Assembly: GCA_002399445.1 (NCBI GenBank)
Contig: DHDR01000011.1
Span: 57,673-121,672, forward strand
Direction: 5' to 3'
DNA: 64,000 nt
DNA from: Ruminococcaceae bacterium UBA4871
GTDB lineage: Bacteria > Bacillota > Clostridia > Oscillospirales > Acutalibacteraceae
Shown here: in pieces, positions 26,875 to 35,597 of the stretch
Layout of the letters: the number at the start of each line of letters is the position of its first letter
Numbering within the stretch: the first letter of the stretch is position 1
Position numbers and translations under genes: made by a program
The notes under the pieces: model-generated
Databases searched by the model: none
Seen by the model: only the letters and a program-made list of their open reading frames with translations
What the model was told of the DNA's origin: nothing

Positions 26875-28191
26875 CTAGGATTTTGTGAGTGAAACACTGG
26901 CCTGATAAGTTCCATACGCCCAGCAGGTTTTGTTTCCGCCAACTTTGATGGAAACAGGTGCGTTGGTTGTACCGGTTTCCTGTATATTGGAAAAATCAAC
27001 AGCAGCAGTAATATTACTGGCAGTTAATGTTGCAATATCACTTTCTTTACCGACGATATCCACATTCAGTGACTGCGTCACCATGGAAGCATTCATCCCT
27101 TGAGGAACATTCATTTTGGTGAAATTTGTAACAGTAAATCCCTTGGAAGTATATTCATTCATATTTTTCAGCGTGACCTGTGCAGTCGTTCCGCTGCTCA
27201 AATTCGTGCAGCCACTCGGAAGCTGAGAAATCTGCTGGTTAAAACTATTATGCGTTGTATTAATCTGCGAAAAATCAATTGCTTCCAGACTGGCCTCTGT
27301 AATTTTTGCCAAAGTATCTTTCGGCCCTGCAATCTGTATTGTACTTGGTGTAACGGTAAACGCACTGTCTCCCTGCAGTTTGAGGCCAGCCGGTTGATTT
27401 GTAAAAGTGGGCAGCACTTTCACATTTTTTTTCGGCTGCACCTGTGTGGTGACATTCACCTGCGTAATGCTCATGGAAACATAAGAATCCGGCGTAATCT
27501 TGTTTCCAGATGAATCATACAGGATTAATGGTGCCTGTACAGTTTTGGTTGCTGTCAGCGCCGTATTGCCGGCACTGTATTCAATAGACACATGATCAAT
27601 TTTATTCACTTCCGTTTCCGGCCCGGAAATGGTCACATTTTCAGCATCTGTTGTTGGACCGGGACTGTAATATCCGGAAGTATCAATTTTATCCATATTG
27701 GCCGGCAGCTTAATTGGAAAAGATTTCTTAGCGGCGCGGTCCACATAAATTGACCATTCAGATGGATAGATATTGTTAAAATCAAAATTGTTGAGCGCAC
27801 TCATATTTTTGCCCATCAATTTTACCTGATAGACCCCGGGCGCTGTAATCTGAGATGTACTGACGGGAACCACCTGAAGATCTGTATTTTTAATTTGATT
27901 GACAATCAGCGTATTGCCGCTGATTGCCACAGATGCTGTATCTGTTTTAGTTGGAGAATAAACCGTCAGTCCTGACTTTTGTGCTTCGTCCGGGAGCTGT
28001 ATATTGATAGAGACATTATTAATTCGCTTTGGAAAATGCTCAGTGTCATTGAATGCCAGCACAATCCAAAGGATAACAGCAATGGCAAAGGATAAAACCA
28101 AAAGAAACTGATTGTTGTAAAACAGCTCATGCAGTCTGCCCTTGTTAAAAGATTCCGCTGGGTGTTCAATTTTTTTCCCTTTATTTTTCAT
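26875..28191 (-). CDS. cdaR: YbbR-domain regulator CdaR
   Basis: A 438-residue membrane-anchored protein with one N-terminal span (about 29-48, FLLVLSFAIAVILWIVLAF) and four YbbR repeats outside the membrane. CdaR binds and modulates the diadenylate cyclase CdaA. The ATG lies inside the end of cdaA (11-base overlap) with AGGAGG upstream, so translation is coupled. In Bacillus the third gene of this operon is glmM, which does not follow here. Confidence 0.93.
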   Translation of the reverse strand: MKNKGKKIEHPAESFNKGRLHELFYNNQFLLVLSFAIAVILWIVLAFNDTEHFPKRINNVSINIQLPDEAQKSGLTVYSPTKTDTASVAISGNTLIVNQIKNTDLQVVPVSTSQITAPGVYQVKLMGKNMSALNNFDFNNIYPSEWSIYVDRAAKKSFPIKLPANMDKIDTSGYYSPGPTTDAENVTISGPETEVNKIDHVSIEYSAGNTALTATKTVQAPLILYDSSGNKITPDSYVSMSITQVNVTTQVQPKKNVKVLPTFTNQPAGLKLQGDSAFTVTPSTIQIAGPKDTLAKITEASLEAIDFSQINTTHNSFNQQISQLPSGCTNLSSGTTAQVTLKNMNEYTSKGFTVTNFTKMNVPQGMNASMVTQSLNVDIVGKESDIATLTASNITAAVDFSNIQETGTTNAPVSIKVGGNKTCWAYGTYQASVSLTKS

Positions 28192-29065
28192 CTTTAAACC
28201 TCCTGAGTGAAGCGAGGATTGTTCCTCTATCCTTTGAGGATTGATGATCCAGCAGCAGACTGTTCAATTCATTTTGCAGAGATTCCCTTGTATAGTTTCG
28301 GGTAATGGTTCCGCCGAGCGCAATAGAAATCTGCCCGGTTTCTTCGGAAACGACCACAACCACCGCATCTGAATTTTCACTCATGCCGATTGCAGCACGG
28401 TGCCGGGTCCCCAGTTCAATAGCCACATCATTGTTGCGCTTTGTCAGCGGCAAGATACAGCCTGCTGCATAAAGCATGCCGTTCCGCATCACCATAGCTC
28501 CATCATGCAATGGCGCTTTGTTAAAAAAAATGTTGCAGATAATCGGCACACTTGGTACTGCTTCAATGACAGTCCCAGTTTCAACGATATCGCCAAGACG
28601 CGTATCGCGTTCAAACACGATAAGCGCACCGGTTTTGGATTTCGACATGTTGTCGCACGCCTCTACCACTGCCAAAATACCGCGCCGGATCTGTTTCTGC
28701 TGTTCTTCCTCTTCACTGCTGCGGCCGCCAAGCACAGACCGCAGACAGCCAACATGCCCACGCCCCATTTTCTCCAGTGCACTGCGCAGTTCCGGCTGAA
28801 AGACTACGAACAAAAACACCAACCCATATTGGATCACATAGGCGAGCAGCGTTTTCATCATATAAAGTTGTGCCACATTCGCAAAAATCCAGACACCCAA
28901 AACGATGAGGATGCCCTTCATCAGCTGCCCGGCGCGTGTTTCCCGCATAAGCTTAATCGCGCCGTAAATGACAGCAGTGACCAATAAAATATCAATGATA
29001 TCTGAAAATCGGAAGCTTAGAAAAACATTTTTTAAACTTTCAAGAAATGATGAAAACTGGCTCAC
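28181..29065 (-). CDS. cdaA: diadenylate cyclase CdaA
   Basis: A 294-residue membrane enzyme that makes c-di-AMP from two ATP. Three hydrophobic N-terminal segments (about 22-40, 51-68, 74-90) precede the DAC domain. The catalytic signatures are DGA (188-190, APLHDGAMVM) and RHR (221-223, GTRHRAAIGMSE). c-di-AMP controls potassium and turgor and is essential in most Firmicutes. A promoter-like sequence lies just upstream. Confidence 0.97.
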   Translation of the reverse strand: MSQFSSFLESLKNVFLSFRFSDIIDILLVTAVIYGAIKLMRETRAGQLMKGILIVLGVWIFANVAQLYMMKTLLAYVIQYGLVFLFVVFQPELRSALEKMGRGHVGCLRSVLGGRSSEEEEQQKQIRRGILAVVEACDNMSKSKTGALIVFERDTRLGDIVETGTVIEAVPSVPIICNIFFNKAPLHDGAMVMRNGMLYAAGCILPLTKRNNDVAIELGTRHRAAIGMSENSDAVVVVVSEETGQISIALGGTITRNYTRESLQNELNSLLLDHQSSKDRGTILASLRRFKDEK

Positions 29066-29106
29066 AGAATTTCTTCCCTCCTTATCAGTCCTTTCAGTCT
29101 AATTTT

Positions 29107-29134
29107 ATTGTAACATATCAAGAGGGATATGCAA
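29107..29134 (-). promoter_or_regulatory. promoter of cdaA-cdaR
   Basis: TTGCAT (29129-29134) and TACAAT (29107-29112) are separated by 16 bases on the minus strand, about 40 bases before the cdaA start. Confidence 0.6.
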
Positions 29135-29171
29135 TCATTTTCTGAAAATTAAAGGACAAACTTCTAATTCT

Positions 29172-30317
29172 TTATTTTGCAGCAATTCTCATTACTGCTT
29201 GTGCAAATGCATTCATCTGTTCTGAAGTTGTAAAGACAGAGGGACACACACGGACTGCTCCATGTTCAAGTGTGCCGCAGAAAGCATGTGCTCTCGGCGC
29301 GCAGTGCAGACCGGCACGCACTGCAAATCCTTGCTTATTCAGAGAAGCTGCCACATCCTCACTGTCTTTTCCAGGCAGATTAAAGGAAAGAAGAGGTGCA
29401 AAATATGGAGATTGCGGGCGGGGCATATACAATTCCACTTTTTGAGAGGCTTTCAGCCTGTCATACAATCTGCAGACCAGCGCACTTTCATGTTCATAAA
29501 TTCTGTGTACCGTTCGACGGCGAACAAAAGAAATGCCTGCACGCAGGCCGATGATACCGGGAACATTGATGGTGCCGCTTTCAAAGCGTTCCGGTATTTC
29601 GGCCGGCTGTTCCAGACTTTCTGAAGCCGTGCCGGTTCCCCCTTCAATAATTGTATTGATTCGGGAACCATCCCGCACAATCAGCAGTCCTGTCCCCATA
29701 GGGCCATAAAGTCCCTTATGCCCGGGTGCGCAAATGCAGTCGAAATTATATTCCTTCATGGAAATTGGAAGCACGCCAGCAGACTGCGCGCAGTCAATGC
29801 AAACAGGAACGTTATAGGCATGGCACAGCGCCGTGATACGTTCCACTGGCAGTCGAATCCCCCATACATTGGAAACATGGGTACACACACACAAGCAAGT
29901 GTTTTCCTTCATGGCCTGGCGGAATGCATCAAGGGTAGCATCGTTATCCCCCGGCACGATCTTCACTTCCGTATAGGTAATGATCCCTTGTGCCCGCAAT
30001 GCTTCCAGCGGGCGCATGACGGCATTATGCTCAAGGCAGGAAGTAACGACATGGCCGCCCGGTTTCACCAGTCCTTTAATGGCCATATTCAGCGCCTGTG
30101 TACAGTTCATGACAAAGCAAACGTTTTCCGGTCCAGGCGCATCAAACAGGGCAGCCGCCTCTTCCCTTGCACGAAAAACTTCCTGCGCAGTGGCAAGGCT
30201 CATATTATGCCCGGCACGGCCCGGATTTGCCCCGAATCTCCGCATTGCCTGCTGCATGGCCGCAGAAACCTGCGGTGGTTTTGGATAAGTGGTTGCAGCA
30301 TTATCAAGATAAATCAT
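29172..30317 (-). CDS. class V aminotransferase / cysteine desulfurase-like enzyme
   Basis: A 381-residue PLP enzyme that probably removes sulfur (or selenium) from cysteine-type substrates. It begins with the family pattern MIYLDNAATTYPKP. NPGRAGHNMS, a His-containing TSCLEHNAV and the PLP lysine in CAPGHKGLYGPMGTG are visible, as is the C-terminal GFAVRAGLHCAPRAH with the catalytic-type cysteine. This is the subfamily of desulfurases that lies outside the IscS/SufS housekeeping sets. Its ATG overlaps the stop of the Se/S-carrier-like gene (ATGA), which links the two functions. Confidence 0.9.
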   Translation of the reverse strand: MIYLDNAATTYPKPPQVSAAMQQAMRRFGANPGRAGHNMSLATAQEVFRAREEAAALFDAPGPENVCFVMNCTQALNMAIKGLVKPGGHVVTSCLEHNAVMRPLEALRAQGIITYTEVKIVPGDNDATLDAFRQAMKENTCLCVCTHVSNVWGIRLPVERITALCHAYNVPVCIDCAQSAGVLPISMKEYNFDCICAPGHKGLYGPMGTGLLIVRDGSRINTIIEGGTGTASESLEQPAEIPERFESGTINVPGIIGLRAGISFVRRRTVHRIYEHESALVCRLYDRLKASQKVELYMPRPQSPYFAPLLSFNLPGKDSEDVAASLNKQGFAVRAGLHCAPRAHAFCGTLEHGAVRVCPSVFTTSEQMNAFAQAVMRIAAK

Positions 30318-30544
30318 TTGCTGCTCACCCGCTCCCTGCGCCCAAGCACATGAATGCCTTCTCTGCGCAGAATACGTTCCGCTTCATCCGTTCTATCTGG
30401 GACATAGACACCGTACCCACAGCCCGGCATATCCGGTGTGCGGGGCAAGCGCTCAACATAGGCCTTTATTCCATAGTAAAATAAAAGTTCACGGCTTTTC
30501 ATCGCATAAGTGATGGAACTAACAATAATCAGCTGCTTACTCAC
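30314..30544 (-). CDS. DUF3343 putative Se/S carrier-like protein
   Basis: A 76-residue protein of the small DUF3343 family, thought to carry sulfur or selenium. The pattern LIIVSSITYAMKSRELLFYYG, then RTPDMPGCGYGVYVPD, then AERILRREGI is typical, with one cysteine (in PGCGYG) as the likely carrier residue. The start is the GTG at 30544, with AGGTGAT upstream. It is translationally coupled to the desulfurase-like gene. The function is inferred from family and neighbour. Confidence 0.82.
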   Translation of the reverse strand: MSKQLIIVSSITYAMKSRELLFYYGIKAYVERLPRTPDMPGCGYGVYVPDRTDEAERILRREGIHVLGRRERVSSK

Positions 30545-30627
30545 AAGGCATCACCTCACTGTATTTGATACTCTATTACAGAATATGTGATTACCTTGTT
30601 TTCTGCCTTTTTGGGCAAAAAGAATTC

Positions 30628-31116
30628 TCATTTACATGTATTTGAGCTTTCTTTCAGCAAACATACTGCATGAGCGGCTACCCCCTCTTCGGCACCGGTA
30701 AAGCCAAGCCCCTCTTCAGTGGTTGCTTTTACGCTCACTTGGTCAGCATGAATCCTGCAGGCTCCTGCCAGCCGTTTTCGCATCTGGGAAATATAGGGAC
30801 GCAGTTTTGGCTTCTGGCACAAAATCGTGGAATCTATATTTTCGATTTCATATCCCTTTCCCCGCACTTTGCGGCAAACTTCTCGCAGCAGGACAAGACT
30901 GTCCGCGCCGCTGAACGCCGGATCATCATCTGGAAAAAGGCAGCCAATATCCCCCAGTGCAGCAGCTCCCAGAAGCGCATCGGAAACAGCATGCGCCAGC
31001 ACATCCGCATCCGAATGACCAAGAAGCCCTTTGTCATAGGGAATCTCTGTTCCGCCAAGTATAAATGGCCGCCCTGTCACAAGCCTGTGCACATCATATC
31101 CGTGTCCAATTCTCAT
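30628..31116 (-). CDS. ispF: 2-C-methyl-D-erythritol 2,4-cyclodiphosphate synthase IspF
   Basis: A 162-residue enzyme of the MEP isoprenoid pathway, forming the cyclodiphosphate from CDP-ME 2-phosphate. It starts MRIGHGYDVHRL, where Asp and His bind zinc, and has GHSDADVLAHAVSDALLG and TTEEGLGFTGAEEG. I use the ATG at 31116 because it gives the standard N-terminus and an ATGA overlap with the ispD stop. It follows ispD directly, a common pair. Confidence 0.97.
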   Translation of the reverse strand: MRIGHGYDVHRLVTGRPFILGGTEIPYDKGLLGHSDADVLAHAVSDALLGAAALGDIGCLFPDDDPAFSGADSLVLLREVCRKVRGKGYEIENIDSTILCQKPKLRPYISQMRKRLAGACRIHADQVSVKATTEEGLGFTGAEEGVAAHAVCLLKESSNTCK

Positions 31117-31802
31117 TTGCATCTGCTCCTTTTCTGCAGGATTGCTTCAACTGTTGGCACATCTTCCGGCGTTGTCAATTTAAGATTCGCATAGCTTCCC
31201 CTGCAAAGATGCACCGGCACACCAGCCCGTTCAAAAATTTGGCAGTCATCGGTAAAATCCCCATCCGCCGCAGCGAGCAGATTTCGGTACTGCTGCGCAT
31301 CAAAGACCTGCGGTGTTTGGACCGCCCAGAGGCTGCTGCGCTCTGGGGTTTCTGTAACAAAGCCATCCGAATTGATTACCTTGATTGTATTTTTAACCGG
31401 TACTGCAAGCGCAGAAGCACCATTTTCTGCGGCATCTTTCACGGCAAGATTAATTTCTTCGGGCGTTATCAGCACGCGCGCACCATCATGAACTGCCAAA
31501 AGGTGACAGTTCCCCGCCGATGCTGCTCCTGCCGCTGCGGACTGCTGGCGGGTTTCACCGCCTGCCACGACTGCCTCCAGTTTCCCTGCACAATTCCATT
31601 TTTCCGCAAGGCGGCGAAAATGTTCCTCTTGACCAGCCGGGCAAACGAGGACTGTGCGTCCCACACTTTCTGCCTGTTCAAACGCACGCAGGGTATAAAT
31701 CAGTGCGGGTACTCCAAGCAGCGGTATCTCCTGTTTGGGCATGCCCATGCGGGTGGATTTTCCTGCCGCCAGAAGCATCGCACAGCAAAAGCTCCTCTTC
31801 AT
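31113..31802 (-). CDS. ispD: 2-C-methyl-D-erythritol 4-phosphate cytidylyltransferase IspD
   Basis: A 229-residue nucleotidyltransferase that joins CTP and methylerythritol phosphate. The CTP-binding signature is LLAAGKSTRMGMPKQ. HDGARVLITPEEI, TPERSSLWAVQTPQVFD and FTDDCQIFERAGVPV are also family motifs. I start at the ATG at 31802, ten bases after GGGAGGGAG. The start overlaps the HAD gene stop (ATGA), so HAD-ispD-ispF form one message. Confidence 0.97.
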   Translation of the reverse strand: MKRSFCCAMLLAAGKSTRMGMPKQEIPLLGVPALIYTLRAFEQAESVGRTVLVCPAGQEEHFRRLAEKWNCAGKLEAVVAGGETRQQSAAAGAASAGNCHLLAVHDGARVLITPEEINLAVKDAAENGASALAVPVKNTIKVINSDGFVTETPERSSLWAVQTPQVFDAQQYRNLLAAADGDFTDDCQIFERAGVPVHLCRGSYANLKLTTPEDVPTVEAILQKRSRCK

Positions 31803-32455
31803 ATTTGAGATTCTCCCTCCCATGGAAAAGAGCGCAAGTCCGGTAGATAAAGGTCCGCCAGTTTTCGGATTTCTTCCGATTCCCCGCGCGCTTCTTCATC
31901 TTGCAGAGCAACCACCGGAAAACCAGCAGTTTTAGCCGTCCGGATTGAATACAGAGCATCCTCAAAAACGACGGTTTCCTCAGGTCTGCCGCCGAGTCTC
32001 CGCGCCGCTTCATAGAAAATCTCCGGTCTGTCTTTTCCGCTGCCGAAGTCATTGGCAGACAGAATAAAAGAAAACAAATCTGTCAATTGCAGCCGGTCAA
32101 ATGCAGCATGAATACTGGAAGTATCGGTACTGGAAACAATGCACATCGGCGTTCCCTGTCTGTACAGCTGATGCAAAAATTCCACCGCGCCAGGTTTGGG
32201 CTGCACTTCATGCAGATATCTTTCATAAGGAACTTCATTAATTTCCTTTATAATATCTTCAACAGGTTCCGTCATCCCAAGTTTTTGAAAATAAAGCGCG
32301 ACTTCTTCCGTTGTCATATTGCGCATTCTTTTCCGCAGTTCCTTGGGCATAGATATCCCGTGTTTTTGCAAAACAGTTTGACCCACGTGATCCCAAACAT
32401 ACATAGAATCGAGCAAGGTACCATCCATATCGAAAATTGCATATTTTACCTGCAT
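31799..32455 (-). CDS. HAD-superfamily phosphatase (phosphoglucomutase-like)
   Basis: A 218-residue HAD hydrolase with a helical cap of the beta-phosphoglucomutase type. Motif I is FDMDGTLLDSMYVWD, motif II is IVSSTDTS, motif III is the lysine region NDFGSGKDRPEIF, and motif IV is VVFEDALYSIRTAKTAG. The substrate cannot be assigned. I start at the ATG at 32455, seven bases after GGGAGG. The longer frame upstream lacks support. It is coupled to ispD by ATGA. Confidence 0.92.
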   Translation of the reverse strand: MQVKYAIFDMDGTLLDSMYVWDHVGQTVLQKHGISMPKELRKRMRNMTTEEVALYFQKLGMTEPVEDIIKEINEVPYERYLHEVQPKPGAVEFLHQLYRQGTPMCIVSSTDTSSIHAAFDRLQLTDLFSFILSANDFGSGKDRPEIFYEAARRLGGRPEETVVFEDALYSIRTAKTAGFPVVALQDEEARGESEEIRKLADLYLPDLRSFPWEGESQI

Positions 32456-32565
32456 AAAGTCCTCCCTAATGCGCAGACATTCTGACCTGATTCCTTCAAA
32501 AATTTCCACTTGACCAGATTTATGTAGAAGCTGGATCAGCCTTACATGCTGAATCAAAAACTGAT

Positions 32566-33480
32566 TCAGTCAAATTTCCGAAAAGAAATATTCAAATCCA
32601 CCAAGTTATTGATGCCGTCTATTTTTCCCTTAGAAGTATATTGCCAGAGATCGAAATGGTAGTAAAAACTTGGTAAGTTCTTATATTCCGCATACCACAT
32701 TGGGTACTCTTCCAACAGCTTTAGGTCAAAAGCGGTATATCCCATATTTTTATTGGTATAAAAGCAGGGCTGATAACCAGCAGCTTTGATATCTTCACAG
32801 AATACTTTGGCGAAAGCAGAAGCATCCTCAGGTGTTACCGTCTGTGTGCGCAGGCTGCCGGAAGAAGCTGTTTCATTGTCGCTCTTCGCTTCCCAGTCGA
32901 ATGCTATTGGCCAAGTCACTTTATACGGGGCTATTTTTTTAAGTACATAGGCAGCTTCCTCTTCCGTTTCTGATTTCGTCACCGCCTGCGAATAAAAATA
33001 GACACCGACTTTCAGACCGGCAGAAAGAGCACCTTTCATATTCTGCTCATATTTTGTGTCTTCACAAATGCTGCCCTGTACCTGACCACGGTAGCCAACG
33101 CGGATCATGGCAAAATCGATACCGGCTTTTTTAACCTTTTTCCAGTTTATATTCCCCTGCCAGGCAGATACATCCACTCCTTTAAAGGCATTCTTATCTG
33201 CATAGGATTTAATACCGGACTTCGTAGAAAATTTACTATCCTGATAGATATTTTTCTTAATATCATATTTGGGAATCAATTTTTTCCCTTCATACTTGTC
33301 ATTAATCAGCATCTCATTGGTTGGAGCCGAGGCAGTCCATGTTTCTTGTTTCGCTGTACAAGAATGGAGCAAAATTGTCAGCAGGATTGCTGCAATAAGC
33401 ACAGACGAAAGAAGAATCAGAAAGTGATTCCTTTTCTTTCTGTATTTCTTGGATTTCCAAATATAGGACAGGCGGCTCAT
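32566..33480 (-). CDS. membrane-anchored GH25 lysozyme-like muramidase
   Basis: A 304-residue protein. A basic N-terminal tail and one hydrophobic segment (about 19-38) suggest an uncleaved anchor or a lipoprotein-like signal (LLHSC). The rest is a glycoside hydrolase family 25 domain: GVDVSAWQGNINW with the first catalytic Asp, FAMIRVGYRG, and WPIAFDWEAKS with the DxE acid pair. It would cut MurNAc-GlcNAc bonds of the wall. The ATG at 33480 is preceded by GGAAGGAAG. It is a host gene, unrelated to the prophage lysin. Confidence 0.92.
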   Translation of the reverse strand: MSRLSYIWKSKKYRKKRNHFLILLSSVLIAAILLTILLHSCTAKQETWTASAPTNEMLINDKYEGKKLIPKYDIKKNIYQDSKFSTKSGIKSYADKNAFKGVDVSAWQGNINWKKVKKAGIDFAMIRVGYRGQVQGSICEDTKYEQNMKGALSAGLKVGVYFYSQAVTKSETEEEAAYVLKKIAPYKVTWPIAFDWEAKSDNETASSGSLRTQTVTPEDASAFAKVFCEDIKAAGYQPCFYTNKNMGYTAFDLKLLEEYPMWYAEYKNLPSFYYHFDLWQYTSKGKIDGINNLVDLNISFRKFD

Positions 33481-33595
33481 AAAATCTTCCTTCCGCAAGA
33501 GATGATAAAGATATAAGTCGATTTTACACGAATTCCGCCGGAAATGCAAATTGTGTTCAGCCCTGTTGCGGCAAAAGCAAACCATTCAGTAAATA

Positions 33596-33632
33596 TGCAA
33601 AAGGCCCCGCCGCAAAAAGGAAAGCGGCAGGG
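33596..33632 (-). terminator. terminator after the ABC importer operon
   Basis: CCCTGCCGC pairs with GCGGCGGGG around a T-rich loop on the minus strand and is followed by CCTTTTGC, downstream of the ATPase gene. Confidence 0.75.
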
Positions 33633-33703
33633 ACTTATTGGCAGTTAAAATTTTGACACCGTTAAAAAAGCAGTGCAAAACTTATAATATTTCAAGAATA
33701 AAG

Positions 33704-34498
33704 TCAGTTCAAAAGCATACGGTCGTTATCCAGTTCTTTTCCCTCTGCGTTTTGGAAACGTTTCAGCAGGTCTTCAACCTTGAGGTGTTTCTTGTCTTCC
33801 CCTGAAATATCAAACAGGATTTTCCCGCCATCCATCATGATAATTCGGTTGCCAAGCTCAATAGCATGGTGCATATTGTGAGTAACCATCAAAGCTGTTA
33901 GATGCTGTCCGGTTACAATCTCATTGGTATGCTTTAACACGGTATCTGCAGTTTTGGGGTCCAATGCCGCCGTATGCTCATCTAGCAGCAGAAGTTTGGG
34001 CTTCTGCAATGTGGCCATTAACAATGTCAGCGCCTGACGCTGGCCGCCGGAAAGCAGACCGACTTTGCTGGTCATGCGATCCTCCAGTCCAAGATCCAAT
34101 GTTGAAAGTCTGTCGTGATAGAGTTTCCGCTCTTCGGGAGTAATCCCCCAGCGAAGAGTTCGCGGTTTTCCGCGCCGGTACGCAATGGCAAGATTTTCTT
34201 CGATATTCATATCCCCCGCAGTTCCGCGCATCGGATCCTGAAACACACGGCCGAGGAAACGGGCACGCTTATATTCCTTCAGGCGTGTTACATCCGTATC
34301 GTCCACAAAAATGTTTCCGCCATCGCATGGATACACGCCGGCTATCAGGTTCAGCAGCGTACTTTTCCCCGCTCCATTACCACCGATGATCGTCACGAAA
34401 TCCCCCGGATTAAGCTGCAGATTAATATCGATGAGAGCCTGCTTTTCATTCACAGTCCCTTTGTTAAAAGTCTTATAGACATGCGATAATTTCAGCAT
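33704..34498 (-). CDS. ABC transporter ATPase (TrpZ-like)
   Basis: A 264-residue ABC ATPase. Walker A is GGNGAGKSTLLN, the signature is LLSGGQRQALTLL, and Walker B is LLLLDEHTAALDP, followed by VTHNMHHAI. It forms a three-gene importer with the permease (34505) and lipoprotein (35598). This layout and the binding-protein family (PF04392) match the predicted amino-acid importers TrpXYZ. The substrate is not proven and no T-box leader is visible. Confidence 0.92.
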   Translation of the reverse strand: MLKLSHVYKTFNKGTVNEKQALIDINLQLNPGDFVTIIGGNGAGKSTLLNLIAGVYPCDGGNIFVDDTDVTRLKEYKRARFLGRVFQDPMRGTAGDMNIEENLAIAYRRGKPRTLRWGITPEERKLYHDRLSTLDLGLEDRMTSKVGLLSGGQRQALTLLMATLQKPKLLLLDEHTAALDPKTADTVLKHTNEIVTGQHLTALMVTHNMHHAIELGNRIIMMDGGKILFDISGEDKKHLKVEDLLKRFQNAEGKELDNDRMLLN

Positions 34499-34504
34499 TT
34501 GCCC

Positions 34505-35503
34505 TCACTCCTTTCCATCGGATTCTTTATCGGAATCATCAGACCCGTCAAAAGCATTTTCTGCCTGACTATCCGCAACAGCAATTGCAGCCTGACGGCG
34601 GCTGCCCCATTGCTGCATGCTTTTCTTCATGGTTGGGAAAAACAGAGCAATTGCAATGATGATTGCCGTAATTAATTTCATATCCGTAGAACGCAGACCA
34701 AGGAACAAAACCAGCGAAATGATTGCCCGGTAAATGATAGACCCCAAGACCATGCAAAGCAGTCTCGGCAGAAATCCGGCATGCTTGCCAAGGACCACTT
34801 CGCCAATGATGACGGAAGCAAGGCCAATCACGATTGTGCCAATGCCGATGTCCACAGTGGAGGAACCCTGTACTTGTGCAAAGATGCCACCCGAAAGAGC
34901 CACCAGACCGTTACTGATGGCAAGAGCAATCATCGTGGTTGTATCTGTATTGACGCCAAGAGAACGTACCATATAGGGATTATTTCCAGTTGCGCGAATG
35001 GAACTGCCCAATTCTGTTCCGAAGAACCAATACAAAAAGGCAATAATGATGCCCACAATCACACCGCCCAACAGAATCTGACTGTTTTTCGCTGAAATAC
35101 CGGGAATGGCTTTCCGAATTACGATATCCACGGTTTTGGTCCCATTGAGCGGAATCATCGCTTGGTTTCCCATAATACGGATATTGATGGAATACAGTGC
35201 CGTCATGGTCAAAATTCCTGACAGGATTCCCGGAATTTTCATTTTGGTGGTCAGGAATCCGGTGGCAAAGCCGCAAACCATGCCAGCCCCAAACGCTGCC
35301 AGCAGAGACAGAAATGGGTCCGCATTGTGATTGCCAACCAACATAGCGGACACCGCCGCACCGGTTGCAAAACTGCCATCTACGGTTAAATCCGCAAAAT
35401 CAAGGATTCGGAAAGTAATGTACACGCCGAGCGTCATAATACTCCAGATCACGCCCTGTGCGACCGCACCATGCATGGTGACTAGAAAATTAGCAATATT
35501 CAT
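34505..35503 (-). CDS. ABC transporter permease (TrpY-like)
   Basis: A 332-residue permease with about eight or nine hydrophobic segments of the branched-chain/ribose (BPD_transp_2) family. The pattern includes FADLTVDGSFATGAAVSAML near the start and GSSTVDIGIGTIVIGLASVIIGE in the middle. The C-terminal tail is acidic and Ser/Asp-rich. It lies between the binding protein and the ATPase in one operon. Confidence 0.93.
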   Translation of the reverse strand: MNIANFLVTMHGAVAQGVIWSIMTLGVYITFRILDFADLTVDGSFATGAAVSAMLVGNHNADPFLSLLAAFGAGMVCGFATGFLTTKMKIPGILSGILTMTALYSINIRIMGNQAMIPLNGTKTVDIVIRKAIPGISAKNSQILLGGVIVGIIIAFLYWFFGTELGSSIRATGNNPYMVRSLGVNTDTTTMIALAISNGLVALSGGIFAQVQGSSTVDIGIGTIVIGLASVIIGEVVLGKHAGFLPRLLCMVLGSIIYRAIISLVLFLGLRSTDMKLITAIIIAIALFFPTMKKSMQQWGSRRQAAIAVADSQAENAFDGSDDSDKESDGKE

Positions 35504-35597
35504 AAAAGGCTCCCCTTTTAACCATATATCTTTTCCACATTCTAAAAAGGATCACCCCGCAGTAAATGAACCGTGAGGCGATCCCATTTTGCTGTTC

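Noticed and set aside
30596..30625. Hairpin after ispF as a terminator
   Set aside because: The stem is weak and no clear T run follows on the minus strand.
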